From Actinomycetales bacterium (GTDB lineage Bacteria > Actinomycetota > Actinomycetes > Propionibacteriales > Nocardioidaceae), in NCBI GenBank assembly GCA_012513165.1, contig JAAZCT010000275.1:1-5353 (forward strand): a stretch of 5,353 bases of DNA, in the 5' to 3' direction. Of the stretch, positions 1-5,353 are shown in pieces (position 1 is the stretch's first letter; every line of letters begins with the position of its first letter). The position numbers were made by a program, and so were the translations under genes. The notes below the pieces were generated by a model. The model was not told the origin of the DNA. It did no database searches and worked only from the letters and a program-made list of their open reading frames with translations.

Positions 1-2
1 CT

Positions 3-473
3 GCAGATGGCCTTGGAACCGCACTTGCGAGCGCCTTCGGTGGATCGCCAACCACGACGTACGCCGAGAACATTGGCGTCATGTCCGCGACGCGGATCTA
101 CTCGACAGCCGCCTACTATGTGGCTGCCATCTTCGCGATCATCTTGGGACTTGTTCCTAAGTTCGGTGTCATCATCAATGCGATCCCCGGCGGAGTACTC
201 GGCGGAGTCACACTGGTTCTGTACGGCATGATCGGTCTGATCGGCGCCAAGATTTGGGTCGAAAACAAGGTTGATTTTGCCAACCCAGTGAACTTGGTTC
301 CGCTGGCTGCTGGATTGATCGCTGGTATCGGTGGCGTCTCGCGCAAGGTGACAGACACCTTCGAACTCGGCGGCATCGCTTTCGGCACCTTGCTCGTCAT
401 CGTGCTGTACCACCTGGTTAAGGGACGCGCACCTGCGCGCGACAACCCGGAAGACGCTCCGACGTTCGGATGA
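3..473 (+). CDS. Uracil permease, UraA/RutG type (NCS2 family), C-terminal part; 5' end outside window
   Basis: This is the last 156 residues of an inner-membrane nucleobase transporter, probably a uracil:proton symporter. The reading frame is open from the first complete codon at base 3, so the ATG at 81 is internal and not the start. Visible residues 15-34 read like the UraA hallmark around TM10 (TTYxENIGVM, then ATRxYST). The Glu at visible residue 22 aligns by motif with E. coli UraA Glu290, a known uracil-binding residue. Hydrophobic segments follow at about 37-54, 61-82, 95-111 and 122-139, with a charged cytoplasmic tail after them. The NPVNL and GGVxLVLYGMIG stretches favour the uracil branch over xanthine/urate permeases. 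The stop overlaps the next gene by 4 bases, which ties transport to the hydroxylase. Family assignment is firm; the substrate is inferred from subfamily resemblance. Confidence 0.9.
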   Translation, partial: ADGLGTALASAFGGSPTTTYAENIGVMSATRIYSTAAYYVAAIFAIILGLVPKFGVIINAIPGGVLGGVTLVLYGMIGLIGAKIWVENKVDFANPVNLVPLAAGLIAGIGGVSRKVTDTFELGGIAFGTLLVIVLYHLVKGRAPARDNPEDAPTFG

Positions 474-1363
474 AACCAGCACCTTTTACGTACCAAAGGC
501 CGAGCACCTTGGCTCAGGCGTTGACCGCATACGCGGCAGCACCTGACGCCAAGGTCTTGGCCGGCGGTCAGAGCCTCATTCCGCTGTTGTCGATGCGCTT
601 AGCCAGCATCGAACAGCTGATCGACATCAACGGGATCGACGAATTATCTTCCATCACGGTCGACGAATCGGGAGTCCGATTCGGTGCGACGGTCCGACAC
701 TCAGAGCTTTTGAGTCACCCGGAAGTAGCGAAGGTTCAACCGCTCATACCGGCCGCTCTGCATCATGTGGCTCACCCGACCATCCGTAACCGCGGAACCA
801 CCTGCGGCTCGATTGTTCACGCTGACGCCTCGGGTGAAATGCCAACCGTGTTTGCGCTGCTCGACGGGGTTCTGACCGTTCAATCCACGCGCGGTACCCG
901 GCAACTATCCACCGCGGATCTGTTCATCGGAGCACTCGAAACGAGTCTCGAGCACGACGAGATCGCAACGGAAGTGTTCCTTCCTGCATTGCCTGTAAAC
1001 CGCGGTGTCGCCTTCGATGAAATCGCCCGCAGACACGGCGACTACGCGCTCGTTGGTGTCGGAGCGATCGTCGGAATCGACGACAACAACTCGATCACCT
1101 CGGTTCGCGCCGGCTACGTTTCAGTTTCTGAAGTGCCGGCCGCGATCGACTTGACCGAAGCGTTTCCTGGCGGAGTTTTGAGCGACGAAGCACTCGCCGC
1201 GGCAGGAGAGCTCGCACTCACACATCTCGAACCTGAAGCCGATATCCACGCCACTATTCACTACCGCGAGCAACTGGTACGCGTGCTGACCAAGCGCGTC
1301 GTCACGGCAGCTTATGCCGACGCTGTGGCTCGCAGAAAATCATCACGTGAGGAAAGTTCATGA
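470..1363 (+). CDS. Molybdenum hydroxylase medium subunit, FAD-binding (CoxM/CutM-like)
   Basis: This 297-residue flavoprotein subunit passes electrons from the [2Fe-2S] clusters to FAD and on to an external acceptor; the length is normal for CoxM-type subunits. The N-terminal FAD-binding domain (about 1-175) shows the AGGQSL motif at 31-36 and the second FAD segment TIRNRGTTCGS at 104-114 followed by HADASGE. The C-terminal flavoprotein domain (about 178-280) contains RHGDYALVGVGA (188-199) and a conserved HYREQLVRVLTKR stretch (264-276). The usual TIGGS motif reads TTCGS here, with Cys112 in place of a Gly. The start is the ATG overlapping the permease stop: MKPAPFTYQRPSTL is a typical family N-terminus. 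No good Shine-Dalgarno sequence lies just upstream, so translation probably depends on ribosomes finishing the permease. Family certain; substrate not readable from this subunit. Confidence 0.95.
   Translation: MKPAPFTYQRPSTLAQALTAYAAAPDAKVLAGGQSLIPLLSMRLASIEQLIDINGIDELSSITVDESGVRFGATVRHSELLSHPEVAKVQPLIPAALHHVAHPTIRNRGTTCGSIVHADASGEMPTVFALLDGVLTVQSTRGTRQLSTADLFIGALETSLEHDEIATEVFLPALPVNRGVAFDEIARRHGDYALVGVGAIVGIDDNNSITSVRAGYVSVSEVPAAIDLTEAFPGGVLSDEALAAAGELALTHLEPEADIHATIHYREQLVRVLTKRVVTAAYADAVARRKSSREESS
1349..1356 (+). promoter_or_regulatory. Ribosome binding site of the small subunit
   Basis: GAGGAAAG lies inside the end of the medium-subunit gene. The GAGGA core ends 6 bases before the ATG at 1360, supporting that start within the ATGA overlap. 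Confidence 0.6.
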
Positions 1364-1878
1364 CTGTTTCGGACACTCCTGACACTTCAGTTGTCCCGGT
1401 AACTCTCACGGTTAACGGCGTGCGTCACAACATCACGATCGAGCCACGCAGACTCCTGAGCGATGCGCTGCGCCACGATGTGGGGCTGACCGGCACTCAC
1501 GTTGGCTGCGAGCACGGAGTCTGCGGAGCATGCACGATCTTGGTGGATGGAAAACCCACTCGTTCGTGCCTCATGTTTGCGGTCGCGGCGCAAGAGTACG
1601 AGATCACCACGGTCGAAGGATTGACGTGCGCGGACGGCTCACTGAGCCCCGTCCAGCAAGCTTTCAAAGAGTGCCATGGTCTGCAATGCGGGTTTTGCAC
1701 GCCGGGCTTCCTAACAACTGTGGCAGCCGGGATCGAAGAGAACCCCAACCCCACAGAAGATGAAGCCCGCGAGATGATCGCAGGGAACCTGTGCCGATGC
1801 ACGGGCTATCAGAACATCGTGAAGTCCGTGCTGAAGGCGGCCGAAATTAAGGCCAGTCAGGAGGGATCGGCGTCGTGA
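1360..1878 (+). CDS. Molybdenum hydroxylase small subunit, two [2Fe-2S] clusters (CoxS/CutS-like)
   Basis: This 172-residue iron-sulfur subunit relays electrons between the molybdenum centre of the large subunit and FAD of the medium subunit. The N-terminal plant-ferredoxin-like domain has the four cluster ligands Cys50, Cys55, Cys58 and Cys70 (GCEHGVCGAC...SC). The C-terminal helical domain binds the second cluster through Cys110 and Cys113 (QCGFCTPG) and Cys145 and Cys147 (NLCRCTGYQNIV). All eight ligands are present, so nothing suggests loss of function. About 12 unstructured residues precede the first beta strand (VPVTLTVNG), and the total length is normal to slightly long. The ATG overlaps the medium-subunit stop and is preceded by GAGGAAAG at 1349-1356. 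It is encoded between the medium and large subunits, the order usual for CoxMSL-type enzymes. Confidence 0.96.
   Translation: MTVSDTPDTSVVPVTLTVNGVRHNITIEPRRLLSDALRHDVGLTGTHVGCEHGVCGACTILVDGKPTRSCLMFAVAAQEYEITTVEGLTCADGSLSPVQQAFKECHGLQCGFCTPGFLTTVAAGIEENPNPTEDEAREMIAGNLCRCTGYQNIVKSVLKAAEIKASQEGSAS
1859..1866 (+). promoter_or_regulatory. Ribosome binding site of the large subunit; decides the GTG start
   Basis: AGGAGGGA is a near-perfect Shine-Dalgarno sequence located in the last codons of the small-subunit gene, 8 bases before GTG at 1875. No in-frame ATG lies near, so this site together with the GTGA overlap fixes the non-ATG start. It is the strongest ribosome binding site in the window, which may help supply the largest subunit. 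Confidence 0.75.
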
Positions 1879-4277
1879 CCACGAAATCAATCGGTGAACC
1901 AATCAAGCGCGTCGAAGACGCCCGACTAGTCACGGGCAAAGGCCGCTACTCCGACGACCTCATGCCCGGCGCTCTCGAAATGGCCGTGCTGCGAAGCCCG
2001 CTTGCGCACGCCAAGATCATCTCGATCGATATTGACCCCGTGCTCGATGTGCCGGGCGTGCACGCGGTGTACACCTATGACGATCTCGAAGGCCCACTTG
2101 CGGAGCCCTTGCCACTATTGATCCCGCACCCGGATCTCACGCATGGGCGCACCCAATACGCACTTGCTAACGGCGAAGTGAACTATATGGGTGAGGCCGT
2201 GGCAGTTGTCGTGGCTGACAACCGTTACATCGCCGAAGACGCCGTGAACCGAATCGTGGTCGAGTACGAAGCTTTGCCCGTTGTGGTTGGAGTGGACGGT
2301 GCCCGCAAAGCCGACAATTTGGTGCACGAAGACGTGCCAGGAAACGTTGCTGCCCGCATGGAGCAAGGCTTCGGTGACGTTAAGAAAGCCCTGAAAAAGG
2401 CACCCAACAAACTGACGCTTGACCTCAAGATCGAACGCAGTGCTGCCAGCCCGATGGAAGGCCGCGGAACGGTCGCACGCTGGGATCAAGATCTGAAACG
2501 GCTGAGCCTCTGGAGCTCGACTCAAACGTCCACCGGCGTGCGTGCGGCTGTCGCCTCAAAACTGGGACTGGACTTAGGCCAAGTCGACCTCATCACGCCT
2601 GACGTCGGTGGCGGCTTCGGCGTGAAAATCATGCACCCATGGCCCGAAGAGCTGCTCGTGCCGCTTGCAGCCATGAACTTGGGAAAGCCAGTAAAGTTCA
2701 CCGAAGACCGGCGTGAGCACTTCATTTCTTCAGCCCATGAGCGTGGTCAAGAGCAACATATTGAGGTCGGCTTCGATGACGAGGGTCGGATTCTGGGGCT
2801 TGACTTCCAGTTCTGGCACGACCACGGCGCATACACGCCGTACGGCCTAATCGTTCCGATCATCACCTCGACGCAATTCCTCGGCCCCTACAAGCTGCCC
2901 GCCTATCACGTCGTGTTCGAAAGCCTCTACACAAACACCGTGATCGTGACGCCGTATCGCGGTGCTGGTCGCCCACAAGCCGTGTTCGCGATGGAGCGGA
3001 CGATGGATGCGATTGCCAAGCATTTGGGAATGGACCGCGCAGTCGTGCGCCAAAATAACTTCATCCAGCCCGAGGAGTTCCCGTACGCCCACGGCGACTT
3101 GAACTTTCAAGATGGCCGGCCGCTCGTTTACGACTCGGGTAACTATCCGGAGTTGATGGAGAAAGCCAAGAACCTGGTCGGTTGGGGCGAGTATGAAGCG
3201 TTCCGCGACGAAGCGAAAGCCGAAGGCCGGAAGGTCGGCATCGGCATCGCGTGTTACGTCGAGGGAACGGGCGTCGGCCCCTATGAAGGCGGTCACGTCC
3301 GGATCGAGACGAACGGGAAAGTGAAGGTTGCGACGGGTCTCACGAGCCAAGGACAAGGGCACGAAACCGCGTTCGCACAAATTGTCGCCGATGAGTTGGG
3401 TGCCAAGTTCGAAGACGTCGAAATCGTTACCGGTGATACCCGTCGGATGCCTTATTCCGTGGGAACTTTCGCGTCTCGCGCAGCGGTCATGAGCGGTTCG
3501 GCAATCGCGCTTGCTTCGCGCAAAGCTCGCGAGAAAGTGCTTCGGCTTGCGGCTGACGCATTAGAGGTCAGCGAAGACGATCTGGAGATCAACGACAGCG
3601 TGGTGTCGGTTAAGGGCGCGCCGGAGACCAAGATCGAATTGGGTACGCTTGCGGTTTTGTCGAACCCGCTGCGGTATGCCTTCGACGAGGCTTCGAAAGC
3701 TGCAACTCAGTTCGCGGTCGGAGACCCGACTAAACCGCCCATTCCGGATGGGGAAGAGCCGGGGCTTGAAGGTAAAGACTTCTATTCGCCCATGCGCTCC
3801 ACCTTCGCGAGCGGGATCCACGCGGTCATCGTTGAAACGGATCCAGAAACTGCCGAGATTTCGATCCTGAAGTATGCCGTTGTGCACGATTGTGGAACGC
3901 TCATCAACCCGATGATCGTTGAGGGGCAAATCCATGGTGGCGTGGCCCAAGGCGTGGGCGGCGCGCTCTATGAGCGGATGGAATACGACGAGAACGGACA
4001 ACTGCAAAACGCTTCGTTCATGGACTTCCTGATCCCCTACGTGACCGAGGTTCCCACCAAGATCGATATCGATCATCAAGTCACACCTTCGCCGTTGAAC
4101 CCCCTTGGCATCAAGGGGGCCGGCGAAGCTGGTGTTATTCCTACGGCCGCCGCGTTCGCGGCCGCCATTGAAGACGCCGAAGGCATCACGATCACGTCGA
4201 TGCCGATCTCTCCGTCCGAGCTGTACGATCTTCGGCTCCGTGACAGTTCTGCAGTCGATGAAAGGACTCAAGCATGA
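1875..4277 (+). CDS. Molybdenum hydroxylase large subunit, molybdopterin-binding (CoxL form II-like, not a true CO dehydrogenase)
   Basis: This 800-residue catalytic subunit holds the molybdopterin cytosine dinucleotide cofactor and hydroxylates the substrate with water-derived oxygen. An a/b-hammerhead domain spans about 15-135. Cofactor-binding signatures follow: TQTSTGVR (216-223), GGGFGVK (245-251), QGQGHET (492-498), GTFASRAAVMSGSA (530-543), and HDCGTLINPMIVEGQIHGG (671-689). The expected catalytic glutamate is Glu751 in GAGEAG (748-753). The active-site loop at 360-366 is PYRGAGR, where CO dehydrogenases have AYxCSFR with the Cys that carries copper; that Cys is absent. Translation starts at GTG, chosen because TTKSIGEPIKRVEDARLVTGKGRY is the standard N-terminus, GTG overlaps the small-subunit stop, and AGGAGGGA sits 8 bases upstream. 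Automatic annotation may call it CO or xanthine dehydrogenase. A uracil/thymine dehydrogenase role is inferred from the upstream permease. Confidence 0.95.
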   Translation: MTTKSIGEPIKRVEDARLVTGKGRYSDDLMPGALEMAVLRSPLAHAKIISIDIDPVLDVPGVHAVYTYDDLEGPLAEPLPLLIPHPDLTHGRTQYALANGEVNYMGEAVAVVVADNRYIAEDAVNRIVVEYEALPVVVGVDGARKADNLVHEDVPGNVAARMEQGFGDVKKALKKAPNKLTLDLKIERSAASPMEGRGTVARWDQDLKRLSLWSSTQTSTGVRAAVASKLGLDLGQVDLITPDVGGGFGVKIMHPWPEELLVPLAAMNLGKPVKFTEDRREHFISSAHERGQEQHIEVGFDDEGRILGLDFQFWHDHGAYTPYGLIVPIITSTQFLGPYKLPAYHVVFESLYTNTVIVTPYRGAGRPQAVFAMERTMDAIAKHLGMDRAVVRQNNFIQPEEFPYAHGDLNFQDGRPLVYDSGNYPELMEKAKNLVGWGEYEAFRDEAKAEGRKVGIGIACYVEGTGVGPYEGGHVRIETNGKVKVATGLTSQGQGHETAFAQIVADELGAKFEDVEIVTGDTRRMPYSVGTFASRAAVMSGSAIALASRKAREKVLRLAADALEVSEDDLEINDSVVSVKGAPETKIELGTLAVLSNPLRYAFDEASKAATQFAVGDPTKPPIPDGEEPGLEGKDFYSPMRSTFASGIHAVIVETDPETAEISILKYAVVHDCGTLINPMIVEGQIHGGVAQGVGGALYERMEYDENGQLQNASFMDFLIPYVTEVPTKIDIDHQVTPSPLNPLGIKGAGEAGVIPTAAAFAAAIEDAEGITITSMPISPSELYDLRLRDSSAVDERTQA
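4261..4266 (+). promoter_or_regulatory. Ribosome binding site of the CoxG-like gene
   Basis: AAAGGA, 7 bases before the ATG at 4274 and inside the large-subunit gene. It is a moderate match to the Shine-Dalgarno consensus and works together with the ATGA overlap. Confidence 0.5.
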
Positions 4278-4915
4278 AGGTGACAGGATCAGCAACTCTC
4301 GATGCGCCAGCGGAGAAAGTTTGGGATTCAATTCTGGACCCCAACGTATTAGTGCGCACGATTCCAGGCTGCGAACGCCTTGAGGAGACGGGGGAGCACG
4401 AGTATTCGGCTGCCGTCACTGCGGGAGTTGCTTCGATTAAGGGCACGTACCAAGGCAAGGTCAAACTCTCGGACCTTAAGCCGCATGAGTCGCTGGTTTT
4501 GCATGCTGAAGGCGCGAGTGCGGCTGGAACCATCGGAGTGGACGTCCAAGTAACGTTCAAAGATCTAGGCAATGGCACGACCCAAATCGACTACGACGCG
4601 GATGCGGTCGTGGGCGGAATGATTGGCGGAGTTGGCCAGCGCATGCTCACCTCGGTTAGTAAGCGCATCTCGAATGAGTTCTTCGGGAACGTCAACAAGG
4701 TGCTCACCGGTCAGATGCCTGTCGAGGCGGCTCCTGCCGCTGCCCCGAGCGAAGCCGATGTGGCTGCTGGTGTGGCTGCGCCGAAGTCTTACGGTGCGCC
4801 GGCTCCAGTTGCCAGCGTGAGCGACGGTCAAGATCTGCTCAAGGGCTTGGTCGCCGGCGCGATCATTGCGCTCATCGGTGTTGTCGTGGGTGCTGTCGCG
4901 GCACGTCGTCGTTGA
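4274..4915 (+). CDS. CoxG-like SRPBCC protein with C-terminal membrane anchor
   Basis: This 213-residue protein accompanies many Mo hydroxylase operons. Residues 1-145 form the SRPBCC (START-like) lipid- or ligand-binding fold of the CoxG family: MKVTGSATLDAPAEKVWD at the N-terminus, the IPGCERLEE turn at 30-38, KGTYQGKVKLSD (56-67), and a long C-terminal helix with SKRISNEFF (129-137). An Ala/Pro-rich linker covers about 149-182, and a hydrophobic helix at about 191-209 ends in three arginines, giving a tail anchor with its N-terminal domain in the cytoplasm. CoxG has been proposed to recruit CO dehydrogenase to the membrane, and recent work describes it as a menaquinone carrier. By analogy this protein would connect the hydroxylase to the respiratory quinone pool; that is inference. 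Its ATG overlaps the large-subunit stop, with AAAGGA 7 bases upstream. Confidence 0.9.
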   Translation: MKVTGSATLDAPAEKVWDSILDPNVLVRTIPGCERLEETGEHEYSAAVTAGVASIKGTYQGKVKLSDLKPHESLVLHAEGASAAGTIGVDVQVTFKDLGNGTTQIDYDADAVVGGMIGGVGQRMLTSVSKRISNEFFGNVNKVLTGQMPVEAAPAAAPSEADVAAGVAAPKSYGAPAPVASVSDGQDLLKGLVAGAIIALIGVVVGAVAARRR

Positions 4916-4922
4916 ACGGCGT

Positions 4923-4927
4923 AGGGG
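4923..4927 (+). promoter_or_regulatory. Ribosome binding site of the amidase gene; decides its start
   Basis: AGGGG lies in the only intergenic gap of the window (4916-4933), 6 bases before the ATG at 4934. The gap shows no convincing hairpin or T-run, so there is no sign that transcription ends between the CoxG-like gene and the amidase. Confidence 0.55.
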
Positions 4928-4933
4928 TCTGAC

Positions 4934-5353
4934 ATGGCAACCGAAATCAACCATTGGTCGACCGCTACCCAGATGGCTGCAGCGGTTGCCGCGAAAGAAA
5001 TCTCGGCTCGCGAGTTGCTGGAACTGCATCTCGATCGAATCGAGACCGTCAATCCGCAAGTCAACGCTCTGGTCAGTATTGATCCTGAACGCGCACGCCA
5101 GAGTGCGGCCGAGGCAGACGCACGAACGGCTTCGGGGCAACCGCTCGGGGCGTTACACGGTGTTCCCTATGCGGTCAAGGACACCCACGAGGTCGCCAAC
5201 TGGCGCACCACCTACGGTTCGCCGGTGTTTGCGGACAACATCGCCGCGCATGACGAACTCGTGGTGGAACGCGTCCGGAATGCGGGGGCCGTGATCGTGG
5301 CGAAAACGAATGTCCCGGAGTTCGCCTCTGGGTCGCACACGTTCAACCCGATC
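4934..5353 (+). CDS. Amidase-signature family hydrolase, N-terminal part; 3' end outside window
   Basis: The first 140 codons of an amidase-signature enzyme run off the right edge; full members are usually about 450-500 residues. The N-terminal helical stretch (about 8-50) contains the family-typical AKEISARELLELHLDRIE followed by NPQVNALV. GALHGVPYAVKDTHEV (72-87) carries the catalytic Lys, here Lys82, and AGAVIVAKTNVPEFASG (117-133) is the next conserved block. The Gly/Ser-rich signature with the cis-Ser and nucleophilic Ser lies beyond the window, so the full Ser-Ser-Lys triad cannot be checked. The ATG is chosen because AGGGG ends 6 bases upstream and the N-terminus fits the family. It follows the CoxG-like gene by 18 bases and is probably in the same operon. 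A role in hydrolysing a ring-opened amide such as ureidomalonate is possible but unproven; amidase specificity cannot be read from sequence. Confidence 0.92.
   Translation, partial: MATEINHWSTATQMAAAVAAKEISARELLELHLDRIETVNPQVNALVSIDPERARQSAAEADARTASGQPLGALHGVPYAVKDTHEVANWRTTYGSPVFADNIAAHDELVVERVRNAGAVIVAKTNVPEFASGSHTFNPI

Noticed and set aside
1..6. PstI site at the left edge as evidence of a cloned-fragment end
   Set aside because: Further CTGCAG sites occur at 4249-4254 and 4977-4982, so the edge proves nothing and has no biological meaning.
81..473. Permease starting at the ATG at 81
   Set aside because: The frame is open to the left edge, and the 26 codons before it encode conserved UraA-type residues (DGLGTALASAFGG, then TTTYAENIGV), so the ATG is an internal methionine.
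2847..3380. 177-codon open frame on the minus strand
   Set aside because: It is antisense to cofactor-binding parts of the large subunit and resembles no protein family I recognise.
4061..4074. Perfect 14-base palindrome GATCGATATCGATC, a possible operator
   Set aside because: It lies deep inside the large-subunit gene and encodes KIDIDH; alternating ATC and GAT codons produce such palindromes by chance.
3561..4331. 256-codon open frame on the minus strand
   Set aside because: It lies wholly opposite conserved parts of the large subunit and the start of the CoxG-like gene, has no recognisable domain, and is the kind of antisense frame expected in GC-rich coding DNA.
4916..4933. Terminator or promoter between the CoxG-like gene and the amidase
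   Set aside because: The gap is only 18 bases and holds a ribosome binding site, but no stable hairpin followed by T residues and no room for a promoter with its own leader.

Overview
The window looks like part of one tightly packed, plus-strand catabolic operon from a moderately GC-rich bacterium, most likely an actinobacterium. That assignment rests on general resemblance of the proteins to actinobacterial relatives, a GTG start and strong AGGAGG-type ribosome binding sites. No marker gene fixes the taxon.

Layout: (1) 3-473, the C-terminal third of a UraA/RutG-type uracil permease (NCS2 family), cut by the window's left edge; (2) 470-1363, the FAD-binding medium subunit, (3) 1360-1878, the double [2Fe-2S] small subunit and (4) 1875-4277, the molybdopterin large subunit of a xanthine-oxidase-family molybdenum hydroxylase, in the order M-S-L; (5) 4274-4915, a CoxG-like SRPBCC protein with a C-terminal membrane helix; (6) 4934 to the right edge, the N-terminal 140 residues of an amidase-signature hydrolase. 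The first four junctions are 4-base stop/start overlaps (ATGA, ATGA, GTGA, ATGA). The fifth is an 18-base gap containing a ribosome binding site. No stretch without a gene is longer than that gap. I see no RNA gene, mobile element, CRISPR array, promoter or terminator, so both ends of the operon lie outside.

The hydroxylase would be named a carbon monoxide dehydrogenase by similarity, but it lacks the AYxCSFR active-site loop of true CO dehydrogenases and carries PYRGAGR, so it almost certainly hydroxylates an organic, probably N-heterocyclic, substrate. Its translational coupling to a uracil-type permease and the downstream amidase-family gene suggest oxidative pyrimidine breakdown as described biochemically in Rhodococcus: uracil/thymine to (5-methyl)barbiturate by a Mo hydroxylase, ring opening by barbiturase, then ureidomalonase giving urea and malonate. 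On that model the permease imports the base, the three subunits oxidise it, the CoxG-like protein links the enzyme to the membrane or quinone pool, and the amidase acts on a ring-opened amide. The first step is supported by context only. The amidase role is a hypothesis, and a barbiturase would have to lie outside the window.
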